From NCBI GenBank assembly GCA_000969725.1, contig JXSR01S044558.1: a DNA stretch of 24,994 bases; one strand, given 5' to 3'. The position numbers and the translations under genes are program-made. Of this stretch, positions 9,271-18,682 are shown piece by piece (positions within the stretch are counted from its first letter, which is position 1; every line of letters starts with the position of its first letter). Source of the stretch: Ophiothrix spiculata. Taxonomy: Eukaryota > Echinodermata > Ophiuroidea > Amphilepidida > Ophiotrichidae. The notes below the pieces were generated by a model that did no database searches, was not told where the DNA came from, and saw only the letters and a list, made by a program, of their open reading frames with translations.

Positions 9271-9936
9271 CCTTAGTGGAAGAAGTGGTCAAGTGCCAAA
9301 ATACTAGTTATGAGTTATGAGCGTTTAAAGTCCTGAGTTTTTAATAACTTTTGAATCAAAAGAGGTGTTGAATTCATATTAGGTACATGTAATTGTTTAC
9401 ATGAGATGATCAATTAGAGTGAATTAGAGGTCTGTATCGATAATCGATTTTCTATAATAAATAATCACTATTTTGTACTTGACCACTTCTTCCACTAAAA
9501 TCATGGTCCTTAAACAAATAATTCTCAATATTTTAAAATATGTGATCAAAACATTCTCAAAGCATATATTTTTGGAATCTGCAAGTCAAGACAAACAATT
9601 TGATATGTCATTCATGCAAATCGGACCTTGTTGAAAATTTGACATCACTTGACCTCGTATTGATTTTTAGGTTTTATCTCCTTAACAAAGCCCTGAAGAT
9701 ATATAAAACTATATATATTTGGAATCTGCATGACAAGACGAGTAATTTGATATGTAACTTGACATATTTTGAACGTTTTTCAAATTTTACCCAAAATCCA
9801 CTCAAGCGTGACGACCCCTTACGAGAGGGTAAATCACCCAACAATTTGTCACAATATTTTCTGTCCTACTGCGACTTCAAAACCACCAATACCTAGATTT
9901 CGTCAAAATGGCACTTGACCACTTCTTCTACTAAGG
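9271..9936. mobile_element. Inverted-repeat element with an internal extra end
   Basis: CCTTAGTGGAAGAAGTGGTC at 9271 is matched inversely by GACCACTTCTTCTACTAAGG ending 9936. A further inverse copy, ACTTGACCACTTCTTCCACT, occurs inside at 9477. Two direct copies of a GGAATCTGCA-GACAAGAC-ATTTGATATGT segment lie at about 9572 and 9720. This suggests a nested or internally duplicated MITE. It has no coding content and no clear target duplication. Confidence 0.65.
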
Positions 9937-10014
9937 CCTTCATTAATTTATTATTTACTGTACTCTCAAACCAGGCTGTCTCAAAAGTCCTTAACAATTT
10001 CTTTCATTTTCCAG

Positions 10015-10143
10015 GAGATAGTGTTACCAAGTGTGAACCAGTGGATGCAGTCATCCGATCTCATCGCTGTCATCCCAGCATGGAAGCAACTCAAAACGGT
10101 AGACTTCAGATACAATTATCTCAAGAAAATTGATGAATCACTG
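10015..10143 (+). CDS. NISCH: Nischarin-like exon c, copy A (first LRR)
   Basis: This 129-nt, phase 0 exon of 43 codons has acceptor CATTTTCCAG ending at 10014 and donor GTAGGT at 10144. It encodes an acidic/polar linker beginning EIVLPSVNQWMQSSDL, then IAVIPAWKQLKTVDFRYNYL, then KKIDESL. The TAVIP.W..L..LD...N.I..IDES pattern is the first LRR of nischarin. A second copy lies 584 nt downstream at 10599-10727, beyond a 50-N gap. The two differ by one base, CAA against CAT (Gln to His in AWKQL/AWKHL). Only one copy is expected in the gene; see the finding on unmerged haplotypes. Confidence 0.88.
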
Positions 10144-10208
10144 GTAGGTTTTTCATCATGATCTTTTGTACCATATCTTTACAGTCCATTGTGTCTGTAT
10201 AGAATATA

Positions 10209-10319
10209 TGTGATGGCTCACCCTGAAAGGGGGGACTTTGCAGATGATACTAGTATCAATTTTGATTTTATCATTTCATCTGTTACAGCATTGTCTAAGC
10301 TTTAAAATGACACCTTACT
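10209..10319. mobile_element. Mariner-like MITE, copy A, cut by gap
   Basis: It begins TGTGATGGCTCACCCTGAAA after TA and aligns with 10802 onward, then runs into the run of Ns. It is the presumed allelic counterpart of 10802-11045. Confidence 0.7.
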
Positions 10320-10369
10320 NNNNNNNNNNNNNNNNNNNNNNNNNNNNNNNNNNNNNNNNNNNNNNNNNN
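10320..10369. other. Assembly gap (50 N)
   Basis: Exactly 50 unknown bases, a fixed-length gap filler. The sequences on either side duplicate each other, so the true gap size may be negative (overlap). Confidence 0.98.
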
Positions 10370-10530
10370 AATGGTTCTTGAGGTGACGGTGTCACCTGAA
10401 GAACCATTTCAAGAACCACTGACATAAGACAGGGAAATTTCGAGGAATTTTTCACATTCTTGTGACCAGGCATAAAATAAATATAACTTAGGGCAGCCAT
10501 TGCAGATACAACTTTCTTGCACTCACATGA
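10370..10530. mobile_element. Foldback MITE family F, right part
   Basis: It begins in the left arm of the inner hairpin (AATGGTTCTTGAGGTGA), has loop CGGTG, then the right arm and the right terminal repeat ending ACTTTCTTGCACTCACATGA. One hairpin position is mismatched (G where C is expected). The left half is hidden by the gap. The copy at 10015 lacks this insertion upstream, so it is likely polymorphic. Confidence 0.8.
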
Positions 10531-10598
10531 CGAACTGTACTCTTAAACCAGGCTGTCTCAAACGTCCTTAACAATTTTTTTTTTTTTTCATTTTCCAG

Positions 10599-10727
10599 GA
10601 GATAGTGTTACCAAGTGTGAACCAGTGGATGCAGTCATCCGATCTCATCGCTGTCATCCCAGCATGGAAGCATCTCAAAACGGTAGACTTCAGATACAAT
10701 TATCTCAAGAAAATTGATGAATCACTG
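10599..10727 (+). CDS. NISCH: Nischarin-like exon c, copy B (likely allelic duplicate)
   Basis: This 129-nt phase 0 exon is nearly identical to 10015-10143, with one base changed (Gln to His in the AWKxLKT motif). Its acceptor CATTTTCCAG ends at 10598 after a longer T tract, and its donor is GTATGT at 10728. Flanking intron sequence is also duplicated but diverged by small indels, for example an added TGAATGAT downstream of the exon and a longer G run in the following mariner MITE. Because both copies are phase 0, a transcript with both would stay in frame and carry two first-LRR segments. The position beside a 50-N gap makes an assembly duplicate of one exon more likely. Confidence 0.8.
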
Positions 10728-10801
10728 GTATGTTTTTTCATCATGTTATTTTGTACCATATCTTTGAATGATTACAGTCCATTGTGTCTGTGTAGAACAT
10801 A

Positions 10802-11045
10802 TGTGATGGCTCACCCCGAAAGGGGGGGGGGGGACTTTGCATGATTTTATCATTTTATCTGTTGCAGAAATTTCTAAGCTTTAAAAGGGCACCTTTCTTG
10901 TTGAAATTGATCAAGGCAATCAAATTTTACAACAGAAAATCTGCTGGAATTTCATATTATTTTCTTTATTTTTTGCCGTCTATTTTCATCAATTTCTTGA
11001 AAGTGTTCTGTCGCAAAGTCCCCCTTTTCGGGGTGAGCCATCACA
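10802..11045. mobile_element. Mariner-like MITE, copy B (244 bp)
   Basis: Terminal repeats TGTGATGGCTCACCCCGAAA and the inverse TTTCGGGGTGAGCCATCACA extend to about 32 bp through a GGGGGACTTTGC segment. TA flanks both ends (10800-10801, 11046-11047), as in Tc1/mariner elements. No transposase is present. Relatives are at 10209 and 13851. Confidence 0.8.
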
Positions 11046-11047
11046 TA

Positions 11048-11682
11048 AAGAGAGTTGTAAATGCTTAATTGACCAGCCACAAAATGGGCTGTAAATTTGC
11101 TGACTTTTATCGGACAAAGTGCATGTTCCATTTTCATTATTTTGACATTTTAAAGAAATATAATATAATATATGCCATTTAAATCATACAAAAATCAGAG
11201 AATCAAAATATCACTCAATGTGATAAATAGTTCAACAACTAATACTTTACTAGCTATTTTCTCTGAAACTTAAGTTTTCAAGACCCAAAAATCTTAAATG
11301 TATGTAGGCTTCTGAAATTCCAAACTAATCATGTTAACAAGCTGACATTTAAGGGCTGATGATGTGGTCTTATTAGAAATATGTAAATCTCAAGAAGTTA
11401 AAAAGTCAACTTTATGTACCTGGTCACAAACAGTGATGTGCTGGTATGGATTCAAGTGTATGTTCAGCTTAACGTGTCTAGAAAATATTGATACCCCATA
11501 TTACCTAATGGTTTGGTCAATGAATATCTTGTTTTAATGGGAAGGTATCTTTGTTTAAATGTTAAAGTTAACCTGCTCAGTGCTTATAAAATTGTGAAGT
11601 ATTACAGGTTCAAAATGTTTCGAATGTAGAATAAAATTTAATTATCATGGCATTCTATATTCAATTTATTCATCCATACCAG
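11048..11682. other. No recognised feature
   Basis: AT-rich intron sequence before the LRR core exon. No repeat ends or coding signal were seen. Confidence 0.4.
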
Positions 11683-11937
11683 AAACTATTACCAGCAATT
11701 GAGCGTCTAGATTTAAGCTTCAATGAAATCTCTGAAGTTGAAAACCTGGAGCACCTATCCCAGCTGACCCACCTTGACCTTTCCCACAATGCAATAGAAC
11801 AAGTGGAAGCACTTCATGGCAAACTAGGCAATGTTAGGACACTCAATCTTGCTAGCAATAAGTTGCAGAGTTTGAAGGGATTGTCGAAGTTGTATTCTGT
11901 TGTCAACTTAGATTTGAGCAACAATTGCATTGAACAC
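11683..11937 (+). CDS. NISCH: Nischarin-like exon d (LRR core, four repeats)
   Basis: This 255-nt, phase 0 exon of 85 codons has its acceptor at CATACCAG ending 11682 and donor GTAAGT at 11938. It begins [16 protein letters not shown] and contains four clear SDS22-like leucine-rich repeats with cores [33 protein letters not shown] and [11 protein letters not shown]. The spacing is 22-24 residues. The [17 protein letters not shown] and [15 protein letters not shown] stretches are strongly nischarin-like. LRRs of this type form the concave binding surface; in mammalian nischarin this region contacts Rac and PAK partners. The reading frame is open upstream of the acceptor, so the start is set by the splice site. 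This is the most secure coding exon in the window. Confidence 0.95.
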
Positions 11938-11950
11938 GTAAGTAAAAAAA

Positions 11951-12340
11951 GTATTCTCTATAAATCTTGAAGTATGCAACAAGCAGCCGATTTACACACA
12001 AAATCCAATATGACCATACAGGGAAGCAAAATAGTCCACCTTTTCCAAATAAAAAAGATGTACTCAATCTTGCTGAATATTCAAATGAACCTATTTTCAA
12101 GGTTTGTCCATGTGATAGCAACAAAACTAGCCACAAATAATACCAAAATCATGAACGATTCATGTACAAAAATATTAATATGCAGTGATTTGGTCTTTAT
12201 CAATCCTAATCAATCATTGCTAGTCTCTTACACATTTACAAAACCAACAGTTTACAATGTTGTTGAATACAAGGAATGTGCTGTGGATCTTGTAGCAGAG
12301 TCTGATTGATTGTTGCAAGGTTTATAGAGTGTAGATGTTA
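11951..12340. repeat. Dispersed repeat R, copy X
   Basis: It shares an ordered set of blocks with 21430-21930: TATAAATCTTGAAGTATGCA, CTTGCTGAATATTC, GTTTGTCCATG, TAGCAACAAAA, GCAGTGATTTGGTCTT, ATCAATCCTAATCA and TTTATAGAGT. The ends are not defined. Open frames across it are chance. It starts 14 nt after the exon d donor. Confidence 0.75.
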
Positions 12341-12448
12341 GATTCTACTCTAGAGTAGGTGTCACTCTCATGAAACCAAGTATAATTTCGGGAAGTGTCA
12401 CTTTCATATTGAAAATGAATCCCACTCAGGAATAGGAATAGTTAGGAA

Positions 12449-13353
12449 TCCAGGGGGGTACTCACGTATATTGGTGGTACGTTATGTGCCGCTTTGGAGA
12501 CCCCCTTTTTCACATCTGATCACCGTTCTCTAGCTATGCATTTTCCTGAAGTCGCCGTTCTCAAGACTCCCAAAACAAAGCCGTCTGCACTATTTTCGCT
12601 CCCTACCTGTGAGGGTGGTTCATTAGCATGTTAGAGAACTAAAAGCCTAAGGTAATACACCTCATCGGAGAAAAAGTAAATGTTATCAAAGCAGTGTTTT
12701 TTAATAGTGTTTCTATATCTATTTTACGTGTATTGGTTGGAAAGATGTAAACAATTATGAGACGCGTCAGTTTGTTTGATATTTCCCCGGGATATTTCTC
12801 ACTTGATATTTCGAAGGTGGTGTGCCAAATTAAAACCCAACGAACCACACAGCCAACTCGTCTCGATGTTAATATATTTATCGTCAATATGGAATGAGTT
12901 TCAAGAAAACTTGTTGAACATTTGATGAAATTTGATTTGAAAAAAAAAATGTGAAGGTTAATTTGCGGTAGTTTTTGTGAATGTAAGTGAATTTGTTATT
13001 CATGCACTATAGGTAAGCTAGTTACTTCAATGTCAATGCAGTACTCTACTGTATATGGTCTGAATATGCGCTTTTCATGTATGCTCTCAAGAACACATTT
13101 TCAAATACAATAACACCACATTAGTATAAAGGCAAAAGGTTTTGGGTTTGACATTTTAAATACTTGTATACAAAAGAAGTCACAACAGAATTTAGCCTCT
13201 CAGTACGTTTCAGTTCTCAAGACCCTATACTCTTGACTAATACATCAGTTCTAAAGACCCTATTTTTGCTCTGCACAGTTCCCTAGCCTCCAAAATTTGT
13301 GCCGCCCGTGGCACACCCCCGTCAAAAAATAAAGTGAGTGCCCCCCCCTTGGG
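12449..13353. mobile_element. CCCGGGGG-family element, copy 2 (905 bp)
   Basis: It is bounded by GTTAGGAA at 12441-12448 and 13354-13361, an exact 8-bp duplication. It starts TCCAGGGGGGTACTCAC and ends GTGAGTG, eight C, TTGGG, so ACTCAC/GTGAGT are inverted. Subterminal GTGCCGC at the left and GTGCCGCC at the right occur in other copies. This is the longest copy; no transposase was recognised in its frames. Confidence 0.75.
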
Positions 13354-13536
13354 GTTAGGAACAAAATGGTACAGACTGTATTGATGGACATGTTAAAGCA
13401 TGTTATGACCTATTCAAAATGCTGTTTCAGTTTTACCTTAGCAAGGAGATTTCACTTTAAACTGTTGGCTGGGTAAGGCTTAAAAGAGTGACACAGCTCT
13501 GTCATGCTGCAGTGGAGCTCTTTTGAATGGTTGCTG

Positions 13537-13558
13537 CCTGAGACAAATATGTCTCAGG
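13537..13558. repeat. Short hairpin
   Basis: CCTGAGACA-AATA-TGTCTCAGG, a 9-bp stem with a 4-nt loop, is set between two TTGCTGC copies. It is of unknown meaning. Confidence 0.7.
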
Positions 13559-13791
13559 TTGCTGCAGTGTACTGTGGGCAAAATGTTGAATTCATCAATT
13601 GTTAAGGATGCGCCATTGCAATCAGCATGATAATCAGTTTATCGGCTTACTGTACTTGTCACAAAATTTTCTTACCCAAATTTGAATTTCTGATTACTAA
13701 ATTGACATCATTAATGCCATTTGTGACCACCATGACACAGGTTGGAACCAGCGTTAGCCGCTACGGCTGGTATGCACAAAAGAGGGGGGTG

Positions 13792-14200
13792 TGAAAATTC
13801 CTCTTTTAAGCTGATTTCCTCTTTTTTGAAAATTTATTCCAGGCCAAATTTGTGATGGCTCACACCGAAAGGGGGGACTTTGCACATGATATCCATTTTG
13901 ATTTTATCATTTCATCTGTTAAAGCATTTTCTAAGTTACTTGTTGAAATTGATCAAGGCAATCAAATTTTACAACAGAAAATCTGCTAGAAATTCTTATT
14001 ATTTTCTTTATTTTTTGCTGCCTATTTTTGCCATTTTATCTAAAAGTGTTCTGTCGCATAGTTCCCCTTTTCGGGGTGAGTCATCACATTTTAGCTTTTT
14101 CTTTCATTTTTAGCCCATTTTTATCATATGAAAATTCCTCTTTTAAGCTGATTTCCTCTTTTTTGAAAATTTATTCAAGACCAAATTTGTGATGGCTCAC
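13792..14200. repeat. Pair of 72-nt direct repeats flanking a MITE
   Basis: 13792-13863 and 14129-14200 are nearly identical, both starting TGAAAATTCCTCTTTTAAGC and ending with the first bases of the mariner-like MITE (GTGATGGCTCAC). The whole-MITE unit appears to have been duplicated in tandem and the second copy lost its MITE body. Confidence 0.8.
13851..14088. mobile_element. Mariner-like MITE, copy C (238 bp)
   Basis: It has the same terminal repeats as 10802-11045 (TGTGATGGCTCACACCGAAA and the inverse) and a closely similar interior. The flanks are TT rather than TA, so the duplication has decayed or been rearranged. Confidence 0.8.
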
Positions 14201-14387
14201 AAAGAAAAGAATCATTCCTTATGGCAGCATAATAATAGACACTTAAATATTTACAGAGAGACATTATAAAAAAGGACTTTTAGAATGATAACTAGTGCAT
14301 TTAGATTGTTAAACAACTGCAAAATATGTAGTTAATTAAAAAAACAGGATGTTAGATTTATTATCTGTCTATTACTTACCTTTTTAG

Positions 14388-14555
14388 GTTGTAGAAATAG
14401 AACATATCAGCTATCTTCCCTGCATAGAATCTCTGACTCTCAAAGACAACACTGTCACCTCTGTAGTAGACTATAGGACCAAAGTTTTTGAGTTGTTTCA
14501 AGAAAGATATGCGGAGCTGAAATTAGATGGACAACCAGCATCTCAGAAGGAACGG
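14388..14555 (+). CDS. NISCH: Nischarin-like exon e (last LRR and cap)
   Basis: This 168-nt, phase 0 exon of 56 codons follows acceptor CTTTTTAG ending 14387 and ends at donor GTAAGT (14556). It starts VVEIEHISYLPCIESLTLKD, which holds the last LRR (IESLTLKDNTV). It continues with VVDYRTKVFELFQERYAELK, the capping motif after the repeats; the P/V-DYR-KV pattern is shared by SDS22-type LRR proteins and is close to nischarin. The tail LDGQPASQKER is polar. A hAT MITE sits 29 nt past the donor in inverted orientation to the one after exon a. Confidence 0.92.
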
Positions 14556-14584
14556 GTAAGTCATGAATTGGCTTGGTTTGTACC

Positions 14585-14976
14585 CAAGGGAACCGATACT
14601 CTCCGCCATTTTGATTTCACCGCCATGTAAAATCCTATGGGATGGCAGCCATCTTGGATTGTCACTCATGGAGGTTGAGTTATTGTACCTCCGGCATTTT
14701 ACGGCTCCGTGTGCCTCACTTTGAGAGTCTTCGCAACGGATTAGCGGGAAAATTGGCATACTTTGATCAGAGCAAGTCGCAATACATGCTGGTTGAAATG
14801 CAGACACGTTTTGCACATGAAACAAAATGCACATGCTGTATATGCGTCAAGCGAAGATTTACATGATCTGCTTGGATATCGGACCAAACTCTGAATACAT
14901 CCGGAGGTACAATAACACTGCTCCATGAGCGACACAAGATGGCGGAGAAAAATGGTTCCCCTATAAAAATTCCTTG
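14585..14976 (-). mobile_element. hAT-type MITE, copy 2 (inverted)
   Basis: The 392-bp element is bounded by an exact TTTGTACC duplication (14577-14584, 14977-14984). The ends are CAAGG...CCTTG. Compared with copy 1 it is reversed and lacks about 13 nt (the A/T-rich TATAGG part) inside one terminus. It lies 29 nt after the exon e donor. Frames of 64-103 codons inside are shadows. Confidence 0.88.
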
Positions 14977-14984
14977 TTTGTACC

Positions 14985-15480
14985 AGTCAATACTACATGC
15001 TTCTAATTCAAATTTTTTTTCCCACAAATTAAAGCCACTAGTCTGGAAATCTTGATAAGATTATGTAGATCATAAGCCTTTGCATCTGGGGATTGAGGTT
15101 AGAATTCCTGATTTCTTTTCTAACGAAGGAAGGGCTAAGAGTAAATTGTACAATTGTGTTGGGAGTGGCCATCTTTCTCTTTCTCTTTTTCTTGCTATTA
15201 TATCTTTTCTATTTTCGGCATCTGTTCATAGATGCATCAGCCAGCATGCATAGATTAGCCATTTCTGGCTTTCCAGGTTGGTATTTTTGTATGAGCTTGG
15301 AAGAGACTATGAGTTCATCATGGATCTAATGGCATGTGTCCGTCCCGGACCAACCCAGGTAAACAAACAAACAAACAAATGAGATTGCTTTCACCAACTA
15401 CACCTGTTGATTATCGCAAATTGAACCAGACCGGTGCTACACTTTGATCATCATTACTTTTTGTAACCTTTGGGAGCTTT
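14985..15480. other. Unassigned intron with a (CAAA)n run
   Basis: An AAAC/CAAA microsatellite lies at about 15359-15379 and a T/C-rich block at about 15175-15215. No gene was recognised. Confidence 0.5.
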
Positions 15481-15489
15481 AGGTTTATT

Positions 15490-15719
15490 CATCATCATCA
15501 TCTTTCAGCTGCCCAGCAGTTGACCACAAGTTCCCTCCAGACACAACGGTTTTGAGTCATTTCTGACAGTTTACAATGATTCAGCATGCCATTTGCATCT
15601 CTCAGAAGACTGGATGTAGTTTGAAAAAAAGCTTCCTCGTATTCCAGGTCTCCTCTTTGGGACATACAATGTGTGTTTCTTTGCAGACTCCCCGCTAGGC
15701 ATACACATAACATTTCCAA
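15490..15719 (-). mobile_element. Possible LINE 3' end
   Basis: A minus-strand frame ends TQNRCVWRELVVNCWAAER then stop, followed by (GAT)n and AATAAA. The terminal W-R-x-L-V-x-x-C pattern and a short-repeat tail resemble ends of some non-LTR retrotransposon ORF2 proteins. The family is not identified and the match is weak; it could be chance. Confidence 0.4.
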
Positions 15720-16233
15720 GGAATTTTATTTGGGGGACTGGCTCCCTGGGGCACAGTTTTCATAAGATTGTAGATAGTAACAATGTAATGTTATTAGTGT
15801 TGTTTAGTGTTGATCAGAGTATAATTATGCCTAGACTTGCATAATTTTATTTCATTTATCTATAAAATTCTTGTCATTGTTGATTAATACAAGATTGGGT
15901 CTCAAAATGTTATTAATTTAAAGATGATTTTAACATGACACAACCCAACCAAAATGTAATATTCCACCCCCCTTACCTAATATGAAAACTTTTCCCCTGA
16001 CTTGAAGTGACTGGTGTTTCCAGGGTCTTTTTTGTAAAAATTTCAGGGAGTTGGGTGCCCTGTAGGCCTGTAATGGATAATTAAACAGATTCAATCTGAC
16101 TTGTAGATTGTTTGCTATCGGGGTTCAAGAAAATTAATGGGCAGAGTTAACACAAAATGTCATTTTAAAGTCATCTCACAACTTGGAAAATCCAAATTTG
16201 GCAACTATTTGTAAAAAAAACACCACAAATAAG
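15720..16233. other. No recognised feature
   Basis: AT-rich intron sequence. No repeat ends or coding signal were seen. Confidence 0.4.
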
Positions 16234-16501
16234 TTGTTATGTGAGTGCAAGAAAGTCGTATCTGCAATAGCGGCCTTTTTTCGAAGAATTGCATTTCACA
16301 TTGGATAATTTCCAGACTTGGGTCAGTGGCTCTTGAAATGGTTCTTCAGGTGACACCATCACCTGAAGAACCATTTCAAGAGCCACTGACATATGGCAGA
16401 GAAAATTTGAGGGATTTTTTGCATCCTAAACGATAAGATGTTGAATAAAAATAACATAAAGCAGCCATTGCAGATACGACTTTCTTGCACTCACATAACA
16501 A
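16234..16501. mobile_element. Foldback MITE family F, copy 2
   Basis: Outer inverted repeats begin TTGTTATGTGAGTGCAAGAA, with the inverse at the right end. The inner hairpin is at 16322-16390: perfect 32-bp arms, loop CACCA. It differs from copy 1 by a paired change in the stem (GGCTCTTG with CAAGAGCC instead of GGTTCTTG with CAAGAACC). It is noncoding. Confidence 0.88.
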
Positions 16502-16658
16502 TTAGTAAGATGTACCACTTGGACTATGCATAACAGGTTCCTTTTGTAATTTTAAACACACTTTTCATGAGTTGGTGCTCAATGTTCCGTCATACATAAG
16601 GTCTTCAACAGATGATGTTAATAATATCTCACCATTTTCCCTACACACCTTGTCACAG

Positions 16659-16748
16659 GACACAGTAGCTGTGCTGAAAGCTATCCAGAAATCTAAAGAC
16701 AATGAGGAAAAGATGAAGGAAAGACGCCCACATTCGCCGCATAAAAAG
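16659..16748 (+). CDS. NISCH: Nischarin-like exon f (VLKAIQK helix)
   Basis: This 90-nt, phase 0 exon of 30 codons lies between acceptor CTTGTCACAG (ends 16658) and donor GTAGGC (16749). It encodes DTVAVLKAIQKSKDNEEKMK followed by ERRPHSPHKK. The DTV.VLKAIQK.K motif is conserved right after the LRR cap in nischarin and is probably a charged helix. The exon ends in a basic linker. A CCCGGGGG-family element begins 20 nt after the exon, and its left target duplication starts only 12 nt past the exon end. Confidence 0.92.
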
Positions 16749-16767
16749 GTAGGCCATTTGTTCAATA

Positions 16768-17026
16768 CCCGGGGTGGGGGTGTGTGGTTACTTACATTGA
16801 CAAGGTATACGTATATGTGCCTGCCTTTTGGGGTGATTCTTCCAGGATTTTGGTATATCAATGGGGTGATTTTCAAAAAAAATAATTTGCAAAAAAAGCA
16901 CCCAATTTTAATAAATTGAGTGCTTTTCCATTAAAATTGGTATATTAATGGGTAGATTTTTGAGCCAAAAATAGGTATATGATAGGCACATACCCGTACA
17001 ATAATTTTTGAAGACCCCCCTCCCGG
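16768..17026. mobile_element. CCCGGGGG-family element, copy 3 (259 bp)
   Basis: It starts CCCGGGGTGGGGGTGTG and ends ACCCCCCTCCCGG. The flanks GTTCAATA and GTTCAAAA agree at 7 of 8 positions. A GGGTAGATTTTTGAGCC-type stretch and an AAAAGCACCCAATTT hairpin lie inside. It sits immediately after exon f. Confidence 0.65.
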
Positions 17027-17333
17027 GTTCAAAACCTCGTTCAGCATATTGTTATTTTTGTTCATAGGTTTCACAAAGGTGATCCAACCATTATTGTATT
17101 AAGCATTTTTCTGTAACAAAAGGGAATGGTTTCCACCTGTGACTTTTAAATTGAAATGTGTCTATTTTATACTATGGTATATTACCTGTAATTATATAGG
17201 AGAGGTCAGAATACCTTGCTTAAATCATCTCAGCTTGTGCATTAAAGGGTAGTGTGAACCCATAACAGTTTTGTAAAAGTGTTTACTCAGTAACTGCTGA
17301 TTAAATCTATTTAAAGTACTATATATTTTTAGA

Positions 17334-17757
17334 AGCGGGTTACATGCTGAATAGGATAGTGATATCAGTTTTTTGACCAAAATACATGATATTGGCCTTA
17401 GGACCCATAAACTATATTGGGCACCAAATATTGCTGGAAAGCTTAACTATAATTTGCTAAATTAAAATTTAAACAATTTTACTCTTTAGAACTTAGAAAC
17501 AAATAATGAGGATAAGTTTTCTCATATTGATTTTGACCTAATTTTGGCAGTATTCAAAAATAGAACCAAAATAAAACAAAAATTGGGAAAAAAACCAATC
17601 CTTGACATTTGTTTCAAGATTCTGAAAAATAAAATATATTTTTGACCAAGCAAATTCAACATGGGGCTTCCAGAAATTGTTGATACTAAAACATGTTTTA
17701 GCCGTAGGGCCAATTTATAAAAGTTACATCACTATTGTGCTCAGCATGTAAATCCAC
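17334..17757. mobile_element. Imperfect foldback element
   Basis: TTACATGCTGAATAGGATAGTGAT at the left pairs imperfectly with the inverse of ATCACTATTGTGCTCAGCATGTAA at the right. Inside, ATATTGGCCTTAGG pairs with CCGTAGGGCCAATTT. It is noncoding, with ends only approximate. Confidence 0.5.
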
Positions 17758-18198
17758 TCTAGGATCTTGTACTTTTGTATGGATTTAATTTACAGTTGTT
17801 GAGTTACAAAGTAAAAACTTGTTTGTAAAAACGATTGTATGATATGTTGACAGATGCCTTGATGGTGATGGCTTTTCCATAGGCCTGCTGTGGTTAGCTT
17901 TCTCTGTCATTTGCCATTGCAGCATTTGTGGGTCATTTGCTTGTTGTAGTTTATTCTCAGCTTGCCTTGCTTTAAGTGTTTTGTAGAGCTCTTGTAATAA
18001 TAAAATCAGCCTTATTGCCTCAATGTGTGTTAATAAGCCTAAATGTAAACCAACCTAAAATTACTTTAAGCTATAAGCTAAAATACTATGCGCGATGAAT
18101 TTTCGAAAATGGTAAACGTTTTGGTAAACTTTGTACAATGTACTACTTTTTGGGTTAACTGTGATCAAAGTTAGACTTTGTTAGTCAGATTCAGTTAA
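17758..18198. other. No recognised feature
   Basis: Intron sequence rich in TTGC/TTTGT words. No repeat ends or exon were seen. Confidence 0.4.
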
Positions 18199-18206
18199 GT
18201 TGTAAT

Positions 18207-18589
18207 CCCGGGGGGCTACTTAGTACAAAAGGGGTTATGGGGACGTGCCGCAAATTCGGGTAGCAAAATCAGGCTTTCTGGTATTCCAATCGGTCCCTTT
18301 TCTTCGCAAAATGAGGTATTTTGATGGGTTTTCTTTTTAAAAATTTTCCAGAAATGTGCGCCAAATGCCGCAAATTTGGACATTTCTTCTCAAAATGGTG
18401 AACAATTTAGCCAAAATAGAGCAAATTTGGACAGAAAAAATTAGATTTTTGATTAAATTTTGCTCAAAATTTAGAAGATTTTGTATATGGATGGGTCATT
18501 TTTTCTTAAAAATTGGTATTTGGATGGGTGGCTTTTCAAATTTCCCAGAGGCACATCCCTACCCAAACCAAATTTGAGTTCCCCCCAGG
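18207..18589. mobile_element. CCCGGGGG-family element, copy 4 (383 bp)
   Basis: It is bounded by an exact 8-bp duplication GTTGTAAT (18199-18206, 18590-18597). It starts CCCGGGGGGCTACTTAG and ends TTGAGTTCCCCCCAGG. The subterminal GGGGACGTGCCGCAA is shared in type with copy 2. It is noncoding. Confidence 0.78.
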
Positions 18590-18682
18590 GTTGTAATACT
18601 GCTAATATGGTTATTATAAGTAAAATCTGTAGGATGTAGTTGTGTTAATGTACATTGTGTTGACTTTTTGCTCAAATAACAG

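Noticed and set aside
11974..12309. 111-codon + frame after the LRR core exon
   Set aside because: It lies in dispersed repeat R; copy Y at 21430-21930 does not keep the frame.
14523..15027. Several overlapping 60-100-codon frames on both strands
   Set aside because: They lie in the hAT MITE, and the same sequences occur inverted in the copy at 3623-4028; they are shadows.
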